Below, in pieces: positions 8,081 to 17,916 of a stretch of 64,000 nucleotides of DNA; the first letter of the stretch is position 1, and every line of letters starts with the position of its first letter. Position numbers and translations under genes: made by a program. Origin of the DNA: Marmoricola sp. URHB0036 (GTDB taxonomy: Bacteria > Actinomycetota > Actinomycetes > Propionibacteriales > Nocardioidaceae); contig NZ_KE384490.1 in the NCBI RefSeq assembly GCF_000426045.1, positions 62,001 to 126,000 of the forward strand, in the 5' to 3' direction. Under the pieces are notes generated by a model that had not been told where the DNA came from, searched no databases, and was given only the letters and a program-made list of their open reading frames with translations.

Positions 8081-8869
8081 ATGAGGCAAGCATCGGAACA
8101 ACCCCTGACGACAGCCCCCGAACCGTCACAACTTGTCGCTGGCACCTCACCTCGCCGGCTGGCCAGGATCGCGGGGGCTCTTTACCTCGTCAACATTATT
8201 GGTGGCGCCTTCGCGATCGGCTTCGTGAACGGCACACTGTTCACGACGGATCCGGCCACCACGGCGCAGAACATCCAGTCGCACGAGCTGTTGTACCGTG
8301 CCGGGCTCGCTGCGCACATCGTCGTGGTCGTGACAAACGTCCCGCTCGCTCTGCTCTTCTATGAGCTGTTCAAGGTAGTGAATAGAAGGCTGGCCCTGCT
8401 TGACGCGTTCTTCGTCCTGGTCGCCACAGCCATCGAGGCCGCCAGCATCATCACCCAGTTCGCACCGCTGGTGCTCCTGAACAGTGCCTCTTATGCCCAC
8501 GCCCTGCCGACTCAGCAACTTCAGGCGCTGGCATCCCTGCCCGGCGAACTTTCCGACGGTGCCTACAACATCTACACCGTGTTCTTCGGCCTGGACATTC
8601 TTTGCTTGGCCTACCTGGTGTTCCAGTCAGGGTTCCTACCGCGGGCCCTTGGTGTCTTGTTGGCGATTGACGCCGTGGCCTACCTCGTCTACGCCTTCGC
8701 GGATGTCCTGACACCGAAAAATGCCGACAACCTGGTCCCTTGGATCCAGTTGCCCGCACCTCTCGCCGAAGGTTCGCTGGCCCTGTGGCTTCTCCTTGTC
8801 GGGCTGAACACGGCGAAGTGGACAAGGAGAGCGACCGCGGCTGTCACACCCGCCGAAGCCCTGGTATGA
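8081..8869 (+). CDS. DUF4386 family integral membrane protein
   Basis: About 262 residues from ATG 8081, which follows a GGGGGC sequence; an upstream frame to 8030 adds an Arg-rich tail without hydrophobic or conserved character. The RRLARIAGALYLVNIIGGAFAIGF opening and six hydrophobic segments match DUF4386. The family has no known activity. It sits at the cytoplasmic membrane. The next gene, also for a membrane protein, follows after 43 bases and may be co-transcribed. Confidence 0.8.
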   Translation: MRQASEQPLTTAPEPSQLVAGTSPRRLARIAGALYLVNIIGGAFAIGFVNGTLFTTDPATTAQNIQSHELLYRAGLAAHIVVVVTNVPLALLFYELFKVVNRRLALLDAFFVLVATAIEAASIITQFAPLVLLNSASYAHALPTQQLQALASLPGELSDGAYNIYTVFFGLDILCLAYLVFQSGFLPRALGVLLAIDAVAYLVYAFADVLTPKNADNLVPWIQLPAPLAEGSLALWLLLVGLNTAKWTRRATAAVTPAEALV

Positions 8870-8912
8870 CCACCGTCCGGGCGAAGATCGTCCCTCGGCC
8901 AGCGAGCTTGGC

Positions 8913-9359
8913 ATGAGCGAGTCCGGCCACCCGATGCGCCGGGTTCCTGCAGAAATTCAGACGGCACCAGATCCCGGCGGCCGGCGATTCGGCAGCATCT
9001 GGATGGTTCGAGCCTTGATGGTCGCCCAAATAGCGATCTTCCTTGTCCTGATGTCGATCCACTTCGGCGCGCTCATAGGCGGCTACCGCCATCACGCCGC
9101 CGGAGCCACCGAGGCGTTGATTTCAGCCGTTTTGATCCTCGGTCTCCTGCTCACCTGGACGCGCCCACCCTGGAGCCGTCGGGCTGCTTGCGCGGCACAA
9201 TGCTTCGCAGCCTTGGGCGCCTTGGTGGGGCTGACAACAATCGCACTCGGGATCGGCCGCCGCACCAGTCTCGACCTCAGCTTGAATCTGATCTTGCTCC
9301 TGGCCCTGGGTACTGGTCTGACCCTCACAAAGAGATCACGCGCCGTATCCGCCCACTGA
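8913..9359 (+). CDS. Small polytopic membrane protein
   Basis: A 148-residue protein with four predicted membrane helices (about 31-52, 64-80, 91-110 and 122-138) and a short polar N-terminus. The ribosome site is weak. An alternative ATG lies seven codons downstream. It follows the DUF4386 gene closely on the same strand. No family is recognised; a role linked to the upstream membrane protein is only guessed from proximity. Confidence 0.6.
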   Translation: MSESGHPMRRVPAEIQTAPDPGGRRFGSIWMVRALMVAQIAIFLVLMSIHFGALIGGYRHHAAGATEALISAVLILGLLLTWTRPPWSRRAACAAQCFAALGALVGLTTIALGIGRRTSLDLSLNLILLLALGTGLTLTKRSRAVSAH

Positions 9360-9455
9360 TGGCGAGCCATGGCCGGATCTGCCGCGATGAGTGCACTCGA
9401 CGAACCGCGTCTTACCGCCGCCTTAGCTCGTGCACATCGACGCGGCTGATGATGG

Positions 9456-10028
9456 TCACCCGCTCTCGAGTCGAGCGCCACGTCCTTGCTCGCCGGCTTC
9501 GCATGACGCGCGCCTGCCCCGGTCGCCGTAAGCATGTCGTGGGCGCTCTTGGTGAGCACTGGCGCAGTCGAGGGCGAAGGGCCCATGTTCGAGGCGGTAG
9601 AGAACGCCGGGAAGCCACCTGTCGTGCCACTCCGCAGGAGCGGCCAAAGAGGCGTGGCGGTCCTCGTAGGCCTGTTGCCATGCGAGCCACAGCGCGGTGA
9701 GTTCCTCGACGACCTCGGTGTGTTTGGCCCAGCACGGTGGGATTCGCTTGGCCAACGGATAGCGGTGTCGGATCCACGCGACCCACGCCGTGAGCTGCGA
9801 CCAGAGTTCCTCCTCTGCCCGTGGCCCTATGCCGCGCCAGTTCCAGGCACGCGGAGCGGCAGCCCCGTTCGTCGAGTCGAGGTCGTCGATCCTGCCCATC
9901 AAACCTGCAGCCGTGTCTGCGAACTCGCTCGCGAGCTCGTCGAGGTCGCGGCGGAGGCGGCTGATTAGCTCCGCCTGGCTCACGAGAAGCCGTTCGAAGG
10001 GGCTGTCGCCGGCGCTGTCGTGACTCAT
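9456..10028 (-). CDS. DUF4913 family protein
   Basis: A 190-residue protein. Residues about 60-150 carry the DUF4913 pattern: WNWRGIGPxxxEELWxQLxAWVxWxxxRY, then IPPCWAKHxxVVEELTALWLAWQxAY and a final WHDRWLPGVLYRL. The family is common on actinobacterial plasmids and conjugative elements, often next to the coupling-protein gene, as here. Its start codon overlaps the stop of the coupling ATPase (ATGA type, 10025-10028), so the two are translationally coupled. The N-terminal 50 residues look like a short coiled coil. The Arg-rich C-terminal 35 residues are not conserved-looking. Confidence 0.8.
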   Translation of the reverse strand: MSHDSAGDSPFERLLVSQAELISRLRRDLDELASEFADTAAGLMGRIDDLDSTNGAAAPRAWNWRGIGPRAEEELWSQLTAWVAWIRHRYPLAKRIPPCWAKHTEVVEELTALWLAWQQAYEDRHASLAAPAEWHDRWLPGVLYRLEHGPFALDCASAHQERPRHAYGDRGRRASCEAGEQGRGARLESG

Positions 10029-11719
10029 GCGAGCCCCTTCAAGTGACGGAACCTTCGATCGGCGAACCAGGGGAGCAAACGAACTCGCGCGGGCGGCAGG
10101 TTCTGGTACAGCACGATCGCCTCACCGTCCGGCAATTGCTGCAGCACATGGGGAGGAGCGAGGGCGATCTCATGCTGGTTGCGAGTCTGGCTGCGACGGC
10201 CATCGTGGCTGGTGGTCGTTCCCTCGCTCTCCGTGAGGGTTCTGCCCATCAGATCTGACCAGTACTTCAGTGTGTCGAGATCCCCTACGCCCGGCAACAG
10301 CATGCGCATCTTGGCATTGGAGAGCACCGTTCGTCCTACCTCGCGACCTCCGTACAGATGCTCGAGCTGCGCCAGGTCGTGGTAAATCAGTAGCAGCTGA
10401 ATGCCGTTGCCGCGCGCCGTGGTGAGCAGGTGCGGGAGGCGGGGGTAGCGGAAGACGTTGCCAGCCTCGTCGAGAGCCAGCAGCAACCTTGGTTCGATGG
10501 GTCGTGCCTGGGCGGCAGCCCGACTCTCTGCCTCGTGAATGATGGCGCCGACCACTGTGGTGAAGTACGGCGCGAAGCGCTCACCCTCACCGCTGGGACT
10601 CACTATGCACAGAGTGCTGGTGCGGTCCAGCAGGTCGGTGGGGGAGAACCCGCCGCTGTCAGACGCTGCCATGATCCCCGGTCGCGAATAGGTGTCCGCA
10701 AGGCCGAGAGCGGTGAACAAGACCGAGCCCTTGCCATCCTCGTGGATGAGCCATGTGGATGCATACTCCTGCGCCGTGCTCTCGTGCCCGGCTGATCGCA
10801 GGATCTCCTCGACGTGATCCCGAACCCGCTCACCCGCGTGAATCCATCGGATCCATTGACTGATGCCACCGCCGACGAGATGTGACGCGAGAAGGAGTCC
10901 CTTCAGGTATTTGCGCGCCTGCGCGTTCCACGGCCGGCCCTTGGGATCCGATGTCATGCCTGAGGAATCGACCATCCACTCGGCCACGCGATCAGCCGTT
11001 TCAGGATCTCGCGCCGCGGCGACGGGCGACCACCCGACGGTTTCGTGGCCTTCAGCGCCGCCCGGAGCAACGATCCATACCGGTCCGACCTGGGCACGGG
11101 CGGTGCAGATCGGTTCGAGATCTTGAACCTTGGCCGTGGTGAGCACCACCGGTCCGTCCCAATCCAGGACGTTCGGAACGATCAGACCCGTGGTCTTTCC
11201 CGATCCATTCGGGCCGAAGGCGACCGCCGAAACACAGTCGGCGCCCGCCAGAAGTCGATGACTCGATGCCCCGCGTCCCGCGACGAGGCGCCAGCGCCGA
11301 CGTGTTGGCTTTCGACGGACGGCCATGCGCCTTTCGTCGGATCGTCCGGCCCAGTGGGCCGGATCCGATGCGGTGGTCTTGCTGTGCGGCCAGGTCAGCA
11401 GAACCCAGACACTGGTTGCGAGAACCAACGCGGCATAGCTCACGAGAACCCACCAGAACGTGCCCGCATGCAGCGGCTCGGCATCGACGTACGAATCTGC
11501 CCACGCGTTTTCTGCTGGAGTTCCTTGTACAAGTCTGAACACGAACTCAGGGCTGCTGGAGAGCGGGGTGTTGTGCGGCCCTTGTCCGTCCAGAGCCAGA
11601 GCGGACAGCGAGGCAAGCCAGACAAGCACGCACGCGGCGAGGGCAAGTGCCAGGCACCAGATCGCTGTTAGGCCGATCGCCATCTCATCCTCGTCACCCT
11701 GCTGGGTCACCGTCACCAC
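10025..11719 (-). CDS. Type IV coupling ATPase, TraG/VirD4-like
   Basis: About 564 residues. Two N-terminal membrane helices (about 15-43 and 88-110) precede the ATPase. Walker A is GPNGSGKTT (about 169-177) and Walker B LLLALDEAG (about 412-420), followed by the TTARGNGIQLLLIYHDLAQ segment typical of TraG/VirD4. The protein should link the relaxase-bound DNA to the secretion channel or act as the DNA pump at the membrane. It is the fourth gene of the minus-strand transfer operon. The start may instead be ATG 11683, which has GAGGATGAG just upstream. Confidence 0.92.
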   Translation of the reverse strand: MVTVTQQGDEDEMAIGLTAIWCLALALAACVLVWLASLSALALDGQGPHNTPLSSSPEFVFRLVQGTPAENAWADSYVDAEPLHAGTFWWVLVSYAALVLATSVWVLLTWPHSKTTASDPAHWAGRSDERRMAVRRKPTRRRWRLVAGRGASSHRLLAGADCVSAVAFGPNGSGKTTGLIVPNVLDWDGPVVLTTAKVQDLEPICTARAQVGPVWIVAPGGAEGHETVGWSPVAAARDPETADRVAEWMVDSSGMTSDPKGRPWNAQARKYLKGLLLASHLVGGGISQWIRWIHAGERVRDHVEEILRSAGHESTAQEYASTWLIHEDGKGSVLFTALGLADTYSRPGIMAASDSGGFSPTDLLDRTSTLCIVSPSGEGERFAPYFTTVVGAIIHEAESRAAAQARPIEPRLLLALDEAGNVFRYPRLPHLLTTARGNGIQLLLIYHDLAQLEHLYGGREVGRTVLSNAKMRMLLPGVGDLDTLKYWSDLMGRTLTESEGTTTSHDGRRSQTRNQHEIALAPPHVLQQLPDGEAIVLYQNLPPARVRLLPWFADRRFRHLKGLA

Positions 11720-11835
11720 CTCGGATTGCTCGTGGGTCGCTGCTATTGGCTGGTGTTGATGGACCCACGATCGAGATCACGATGCCGCGGATCTATACGG
11801 CGGGGAGCCATGAGTGGACAGTCTGTGGATAACTT

Positions 11836-12894
11836 CTACGTCGAAAGGCGAGCGCGGTGAAGCCTTGTCGTCGGCGCCGCGACTCGCTCGGCGAGCTCGC
11901 GTGTCACCGTCTGCTGGCTGAGGTTCAGCGCCGCGGGAAGCCTCCCGGCTTCTCGGGTTAGGTCCGCGGGTCCCATGCACGCAACGAGGGCCGCCGTCTC
12001 ACGCAGACAAGCGACTCGTGCCTCTGCGTTGTCGTCGAGGTTGGGCCACGAGGCGAGCCGGTCGTCGACCAGCTGGTCCGCGAGGGGACGAGTGGATGCC
12101 AAGTGCTCACGCAGCGTGATCCCACCCGAGGCCCGGAAGATGTCGGCCGGGTCGTGGTCTAGAGGAAACGTTGGGCATAGAAGATGCTCGATTCGGTCGC
12201 GCAGCTGCAGGTATGCGCGCTCGCGCCCTGAACGCCCGGCCGCGTCCTCGTCGAGCACCACAATCACTGCGCGTGGACTGAGGGATTGGACATGACCCAC
12301 ATGTGTCGCGCTGAGCACGGTCCCGCAGAGTGCGAGTGCTGAAATATGGTCGGGTGACTCTCGCCCGGCGATGTCGATGGCGATCGCGTCCAGCGGTCCC
12401 TCCACAATGGCCACGAGCGTCGACTCGGCCCCGTGAATGACCTGCTCGCCCAAGCCGAACAGCTCCGCGCTCTTATGGAAGAGCCTCGTGGCAGGGGTGT
12501 TCAGGTACTTCGGAACGCGGGCATCCGCATAGGGAGCCGAGCGGGCAGTAAAGCCGACGAGCTCTCCCGCATCATTTCGTATGCCGAATGTGATCCGTCC
12601 GCGGAAGCGGTCGTATGGTCCTCGCCGGCTTTCGGCCAGCAGGCCGGCCGAAAGCAGCGTTTCATTCGTGTACCCCAGTGCCGACAGGTGGTCGCGGAGA
12701 GACGTCCACCCGTCTGGCGCGAAACCCACGGTCCAGTGGTTGTCCTCGAGCAACTGCCCGAAGCCTCTCTGGGAGAGGTAGGCGCGCGGCCCAACATTTT
12801 CAGGGCTCATGAGTTGTCGTCGATAGAAGGTGGCTGCGTCCTCGTTGGCTGCGACGAGCCGGTCTGTGGAAGCAGGGGATGCGTTTGTGCTCAT
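11836..12894 (-). CDS. Toprim (DnaG-like) primase
   Basis: A 352-residue protein. Residues about 20-150 resemble the DnaG N-terminal catalytic fold (YLSQRGF, then FRGRITFGIRNDAGELVGFTAR and PKYLNTP). The Toprim motifs follow: VEGPLDA (about 164-170, catalytic Glu) and VVLDEDAAG (about 212-220, metal-binding Asp pair). The N-terminal CHC2 zinc finger of chromosomal DnaG is absent, as is common in plasmid and ICE primases. It probably primes the transferred or replicating single strand. Its ATG overlaps the stop of the upstream gene (12891-12894). Confidence 0.9.
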   Translation of the reverse strand: MSTNASPASTDRLVAANEDAATFYRRQLMSPENVGPRAYLSQRGFGQLLEDNHWTVGFAPDGWTSLRDHLSALGYTNETLLSAGLLAESRRGPYDRFRGRITFGIRNDAGELVGFTARSAPYADARVPKYLNTPATRLFHKSAELFGLGEQVIHGAESTLVAIVEGPLDAIAIDIAGRESPDHISALALCGTVLSATHVGHVQSLSPRAVIVVLDEDAAGRSGRERAYLQLRDRIEHLLCPTFPLDHDPADIFRASGGITLREHLASTRPLADQLVDDRLASWPNLDDNAEARVACLRETAALVACMGPADLTREAGRLPAALNLSQQTVTRELAERVAAPTTRLHRARLST

Positions 12895-14225
12895 CGCTGC
12901 ACCGAGTGGGGGTGGGCGTGACTCCGATGCAGACCCCTTGCTGCCGCGGGGAACGTCTCCACCGGCTCGTGGCTGGTGACACTGGGGCGACCTAGGGCTG
13001 CCATCGCAGCAGATGCGGCTCCTGCTTCGGCGAACAGATCCGCCAGGGCCTCCCGATGTTCAAGGTTTAGTGGACGCCAGTGAGCCTGCAGCGCCCCGGG
13101 CTCGCGCTGGCGGCTCACCAGTGCGTTATGAAGCGCAAGCTGACGGACGGTGTCGCCGGCACGGCGCCCGAGCTCGGGAAGCGCCCGAGCGATGGCGCCG
13201 CGAAGGGCCGGGTCAAGCGGCCCCTGCAGCTGCTCGATTGCCAACGCGTATTCGCGTGGTGCTTTCGACAGTCCCTGAGTCTGCGTCAGCAGATGATCAG
13301 CAAGCTGCTGCCATGACTGGTGGGCAAAGTCCAACTGATCCCGGAAGTGCGCGTGCTCGAGGCGGAGCACGGGGTTTGCGCTCTCCTCGAGGTCGCCGAG
13401 TTGCGACGGATCCGTGACCAGCGCGCCGAGGAGAGCCAGGTCGCGAAGGCTGATGGCACTTGCTGGTACCTCTCCGTGCCCTTGCCTGCGCACGAAGTGA
13501 CGAAGTAGTCGCAGCGCTTGCAGGCAATCCTCGAACCGTGGTGCGCGACTGATTCGGGACAGTGGCGCGGCCGCCAGGGATTGAAAGCCGTCCACGGGCG
13601 AGGGTGGCTTCGCCTCGCGCAAGTCCCAGTGTGCGGCGCGGCCGTAGACGGCGATCGCGCGACTTGCGGACCGCAGGACGCTGTAGTGGCGCGTCGTGGT
13701 TGGGTGAGCCTCGGTCTGCCTCTGCCGCCTTGCCGCCCTGTCGAGCATGTGCTCGCCGGCTTGCGCAGCTGCCTCGAGTCGATCCAACATCTCGCGCGCC
13801 GTCGAGATCACTTCTGGCCCGCCGGCGAGGTCTTCGATCTCCGGCGTGCGCAGGCCACGGTCAGGGCCCACGTGCGTCGAGACGAGGTCGTGTGCCGTTC
13901 CCAACAGTGAGGCTGCCCGCGACCACCTTCCCTCGCTGGACTCCCACGTCGGCAGGTGTGCAAGTCGCTCGCTCAGGGTGCGCCAGGCCCTCGAGTCGGT
14001 CTGGGCCAGGAACGCCAAGAGACTGAGGTGGTGCCCCGAAATGCGCAGGAATCGCTCGTAGCCAAGAATCTCGGCATGTGCTCGATGTACGTCGATCGGA
14101 CGTTGATCCGAGATCGTCAGTGCCTGGTCGAGCTCCAACCGAACCTGTGCCATCAGCGTGCCGTAAGTCGCCGGAGCGAACGAGATCGCGCGCGAATCTT
14201 CCAGATTTTGGGTGTGCGAAGCCAA
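12891..14225 (-). CDS. Hypothetical helical protein of the transfer operon
   Basis: A 444-residue protein with no recognised motif. It is almost entirely helical by composition (Ala, Leu, Arg, Glu, Gln), with no signal peptide or membrane helix, and residues about 145-180 look like a coiled coil. It sits 42 bases after the relaxase gene and overlaps the primase start by four bases, so it belongs to the processing module rather than to cargo. A role as relaxosome or primase accessory is inferred from position only. Confidence 0.7.
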   Translation of the reverse strand: MASHTQNLEDSRAISFAPATYGTLMAQVRLELDQALTISDQRPIDVHRAHAEILGYERFLRISGHHLSLLAFLAQTDSRAWRTLSERLAHLPTWESSEGRWSRAASLLGTAHDLVSTHVGPDRGLRTPEIEDLAGGPEVISTAREMLDRLEAAAQAGEHMLDRAARRQRQTEAHPTTTRHYSVLRSASRAIAVYGRAAHWDLREAKPPSPVDGFQSLAAAPLSRISRAPRFEDCLQALRLLRHFVRRQGHGEVPASAISLRDLALLGALVTDPSQLGDLEESANPVLRLEHAHFRDQLDFAHQSWQQLADHLLTQTQGLSKAPREYALAIEQLQGPLDPALRGAIARALPELGRRAGDTVRQLALHNALVSRQREPGALQAHWRPLNLEHREALADLFAEAGAASAAMAALGRPSVTSHEPVETFPAAARGLHRSHAHPHSVQR

Positions 14226-14267
14226 GGCTCCTCCTCGATGGAGTGCCGCGTGGGTGGTGGGTTCAGA

Positions 14268-17200
14268 TCAGCGGTGCAGGTGTGGGCCCCGATGCCGTGA
14301 ACGTTGAGAACGAGGTGGAGTCATGGACTCCGACGACTGTGTTGTTCGTGAAGCCTTCGATCGGCCGGTCTCGAGGCGATCGTCGCCAAGCAGGCTGTAT
14401 GCGTGCTCTCGTCGTGTTCCGGGCTCGGGGGGCTCGCCCAACCCATCTCGGTCCGAAATACCGAACTCTTCGCGATATGCGGCGGACAAGCCGCCCAGTT
14501 CCTCCACGCGCTGTTCGATGAGACGCGCTCGCTCGCGTAGGTACGGTCGCCAACCGGCGTCCCCGACTTCGGGAGTCGGCAGCCAGGGCAGGGGAGCCGC
14601 GACGATTGGCTCGGTGGGGACGCCGAGGGAGTCGGCGTAGTCCTCGATGCGCGAGGCGAGCACCATTGCCGGAGAACGAACGTGATCGAGGTCTTCGAGG
14701 TCGAAGACAGCTCGCAGGAGGACTGCCGGGTCGGCGCCACGACCGGCGGCCGATGCGAGGGTCTTTGCGAGGTAGGTCGCGCCGGTCGCACCAAGTACAT
14801 GAGCGCGGACGTCTGTTGGCAGGACCCGGGACGCATGAATGAGCGACGAGTCGGCGGCCAGCACTCGTGCGTGTTCATAGCGGCTGACAAGTGATGGCAG
14901 GGCACACGCCTCGTCAAAGGTAGACCCGATGGTGCGTGTGGCGGACGACTCGGCGCCGGACCGTCGAAGTACCGATGTGAGCACCTCCACTGCTGTACGA
15001 GGACCTTCCGGTTCCGCGTCGCAGTCCATGCCGACCGAGGGCTCCGTCACGACATACAACTTGGTTCCGCGGCGCCCTCGCGTCGAGCTGACGTAAAGCG
15101 CCTCCCGGGTCATGGCGGGAGAGACGAGCGCGTGGGCGGTGTCCGTCGTCACGCCCTGCACCCGATGGGCCGTCGCGGCGTAGGCCAACTCAACTGACTC
15201 GGACGCGTATCCAACAGGAAGCCGAACCGTGCCGTGGTTCTCCCTGTGCTGGACTGTCAGCGAGCCGTCCTCATGGCGACTCACGACTTTCCACACATCG
15301 CCGTTGTGCACCCACCGCGCTCGCCTGGAATAGCGCAAGCCTCGGGCATTGGTGCGGGTCACCACCCAGTCACCGATGCCGGCGACGTTGCCGTCGTGGA
15401 GCTCGGTGCCGTCGAGACTCACCTGACCCGCTCGAACTCGCTCCGTGCGCGCCCGGATGTTCAGCGCGGCGACGTCGGAGGTGGCGGCTGCGATCAACAC
15501 GGAGCTCAGCCCGGCGCGCACGTCGCGGGCCCATGCGTCGTACGCCGATTCGAGCATCGCGTCACGAGACCCTGCGGAGATGCGATCGGCCGATCGGTAG
15601 AAGTCCAAGGCACGTGCGTCCCCCGCGCGGATGGCCATCGTTGCTTGGGCCTCCTCGGGATCCTCGAACCGATGCAGCTCGGTGAGATAACTGGCGCCGA
15701 CTTCGTGCTCGAGAAGGTCGAGAGCTCCGCCGACATCGACGGCGGCCAGTTGAGATGGGTCGCCGAGTAGTCGCACGGCCGCACCGCTCTCGGCGGCCCG
15801 CTCGAGCAACGCGTCCAGCTGCAAGGTCCCCGCCATCCCAGCCTCGTCGACGAGGACGACGTCGCCGGACCTCAGGGCGTACCAGGGATCACGAGGCGTT
15901 TCAGCGCCGTTCTCGTGTAAGAACTTGTGCATGTTCTCGGCCCGTAGCCCGAGCTCGGCGCCCAGGACCTGGGCAGCCTTGGAGCTCGTCGCCAGAGGGA
16001 CCAGCCTTCCCCCGGTTGGTCCCGCCGACGACCACGCGTGTGCGAAGGCCCGCATCGCAGTCGTCTTGCCCGATCCGGCGGGACCGATTCCCACGCCAAG
16101 CCGAGCCTTTGACGTGGCGAATGCCTCCACGAGAGAGCGTTGACCGGCATCGAGCGTGAGATGCGTCCGGGACTCTTCGATGGCCAGCGAGGCCTCGAGT
16201 ACCGCTTCATCGATGTAAGGCCCGTCGGTACTGCGTGCGGCGGCGACCAGACGGTCTTCGGCCAAAAGGACTTCACTGGTCGTGAACCTGTCGGTGCCGT
16301 GAGAAACGAATACGCTCTCGCCGTCGCTCTCTCTGCGGAGCGCGGGCGCCTCGGTAACCAACTCCGGCTCAGCGATTCGAATTGAGAAGTTGGGTCCCGT
16401 GGCCGCTTCGACGACCGCCGCGGTGAAGTCCTCGCGCTCGTGTGCAGAGGAAAAACGACGACCGCGGGACTGCCGCTCGGTCTCGGCGTAGACATTCCCG
16501 ACTGACCACGTCGATCGCTGTCCCGAGACGGTATGGATAACGGACTTTGCTGTGTCGCGCACCGATGTCGTGTCCGATCCCGTGCAGCCGTCCTCGCGGT
16601 CGATGCAATCCTCAATCAGGCGGTCCATCGCACTGTCTCCGAGGACCCGGCGCGCTTGGCCCGTCCAGTCCTCGACCTGTTCGTCCAAGGTGCGGCCCGG
16701 TCCCTTGCCCTCGCGAGTCTCCAAGGTCGCTTGTTGGGCGAGGTGCAACTGTGTGGCTCGGCCTGGCTCACGCCCATGAGTTGCGCGGTACTCGGCATGG
16801 AGCTCGGCATAGCGATGCTCGATGAGCATGCGGCGTCGCGAGAAATGCCGGATCAGCTCGTGGGGGACGCCGACGATCTCTCTGATCGGCCGTTTCCCGG
16901 CGACGCCACCAGGTCGCTCCGCGAAGTCGACTCCGAGTCGACGCGCCATCCCGTCCTCGAGCCTGGTGTTGTATCGCTCTGAAGCAGCGACCCCGAGCGC
17001 GTAGAGCCCACGAGCATCCAGCGAACGCCACTTGCCGTCGGTGCCGCATACCTTGTTGGCCACCGCAACGTGTGTATGCAGGTCTGGGTCGCCGCTCCTC
17101 GACTCACGATGGTCGAAAGCAACAGCCAGAAGACCGGTGGTGTCGACCTGCGCAACGCCCCCGTGGCCTGTCCGCGTGAAGGCCGCGTGTTCTTCGAGCC

Positions 17201-17759
17201 AAGCCAACGTGGAGCCGACTGCTTCGTGGTGGGCGGCCTCCACTTGTGCCCGTACGCCCGGACCTCCTAATGCCCACAGCAGCGAGACGGACTTCACGGG
17301 AGTGAACACCAGATCGAAGCCAGCCACCGCTCGTCGCCCGCGCCGCGCCTCATTGGCAGCCAAGCGCGCTCGTTCGGTGTCGGTGGCGGGCCGTCCGTTC
17401 GTCAGCTCGAAGTCCCTCGTCGCCTGAGCCACGCGTTCTACGTAGGGCGCGAGCTCGGCGTACGTGGGGTAGGCGGTACCAAGACGCGTCGACCGTTCGG
17501 TCGCGCCAGTTGCGCGCATGTCATCTGCGTTCGGATGGCACCCTTTTCCGAATAGCGAACGCATCTGGGCTTCCGACACTTCGGAACCGGCGAGACCGAG
17601 CTGGTGCGCTCCCTTTCCGAGCCACACGCCAGGTGGGTTGCCGCGCGCGACGTAGTAGTCCGCGAGCGACTGACCCTGGGCTCGATGTTCATCGGCGGAT
17701 GCGACCTGTCGCGTGAGGTAGGTGTAGCCATCTCCAGCGGTCAGCTTGTGCACCGTCAT
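14268..17759 (-). CDS. traA: MobF-type relaxase-helicase (TraA/TrwC-like)
   Basis: About 1,163 residues from ATG 17759; this start gives the family-typical MTVHKLTAGDGYTYL opening, and the frame upstream is Arg-rich. The relaxase domain (about 1-360) has catalytic-tyrosine candidates near the N-terminus and the HUH metal motif DLHTHVAVAN (about 227-236). The C-terminal half is a RecD-like helicase with Walker A GPAGSGKTT (about 559-567) and Walker B VLVDEAG (about 635-641). It nicks oriT, stays covalently bound and unwinds the strand for transfer. It is the first gene of the transfer operon and lies next to the right attachment site. Confidence 0.95.
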   Translation of the reverse strand: MTVHKLTAGDGYTYLTRQVASADEHRAQGQSLADYYVARGNPPGVWLGKGAHQLGLAGSEVSEAQMRSLFGKGCHPNADDMRATGATERSTRLGTAYPTYAELAPYVERVAQATRDFELTNGRPATDTERARLAANEARRGRRAVAGFDLVFTPVKSVSLLWALGGPGVRAQVEAAHHEAVGSTLAWLEEHAAFTRTGHGGVAQVDTTGLLAVAFDHRESRSGDPDLHTHVAVANKVCGTDGKWRSLDARGLYALGVAASERYNTRLEDGMARRLGVDFAERPGGVAGKRPIREIVGVPHELIRHFSRRRMLIEHRYAELHAEYRATHGREPGRATQLHLAQQATLETREGKGPGRTLDEQVEDWTGQARRVLGDSAMDRLIEDCIDREDGCTGSDTTSVRDTAKSVIHTVSGQRSTWSVGNVYAETERQSRGRRFSSAHEREDFTAAVVEAATGPNFSIRIAEPELVTEAPALRRESDGESVFVSHGTDRFTTSEVLLAEDRLVAAARSTDGPYIDEAVLEASLAIEESRTHLTLDAGQRSLVEAFATSKARLGVGIGPAGSGKTTAMRAFAHAWSSAGPTGGRLVPLATSSKAAQVLGAELGLRAENMHKFLHENGAETPRDPWYALRSGDVVLVDEAGMAGTLQLDALLERAAESGAAVRLLGDPSQLAAVDVGGALDLLEHEVGASYLTELHRFEDPEEAQATMAIRAGDARALDFYRSADRISAGSRDAMLESAYDAWARDVRAGLSSVLIAAATSDVAALNIRARTERVRAGQVSLDGTELHDGNVAGIGDWVVTRTNARGLRYSRRARWVHNGDVWKVVSRHEDGSLTVQHRENHGTVRLPVGYASESVELAYAATAHRVQGVTTDTAHALVSPAMTREALYVSSTRGRRGTKLYVVTEPSVGMDCDAEPEGPRTAVEVLTSVLRRSGAESSATRTIGSTFDEACALPSLVSRYEHARVLAADSSLIHASRVLPTDVRAHVLGATGATYLAKTLASAAGRGADPAVLLRAVFDLEDLDHVRSPAMVLASRIEDYADSLGVPTEPIVAAPLPWLPTPEVGDAGWRPYLRERARLIEQRVEELGGLSAAYREEFGISDRDGLGEPPEPGTRREHAYSLLGDDRLETGRSKASRTTQSSESMTPPRSQRSRHRGPHLHR

Positions 17760-17793
17760 CACGGTGACCACGACCCGCACAGTGCGACCAATT

Positions 17794-17883
17794 CTGCGAC
17801 CAGAACGCAGCGGAAACCGTCGTGAGCGCCCGGACGACGTGGGACGGGCGAGACGCATACGCGCAGGTCAGACGGCACGTCTG
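17794..17883. repeat. Inverted repeats between relaxase gene and attachment site
   Basis: Two perfect inverted repeats lie in the non-coding gap: CTGCG-7-CGCAG (17794-17810) and CAGACG-3-CGTCTG (17869-17883). A hairpin beside a relaxase gene is a common oriT layout; integrase or excisionase arm sites are the alternative. Neither can be proved from sequence alone. Confidence 0.4.
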
Positions 17884-17916
17884 GGATCGGGCGGGACGCC
17901 AGAGATGCGGGTCGAA

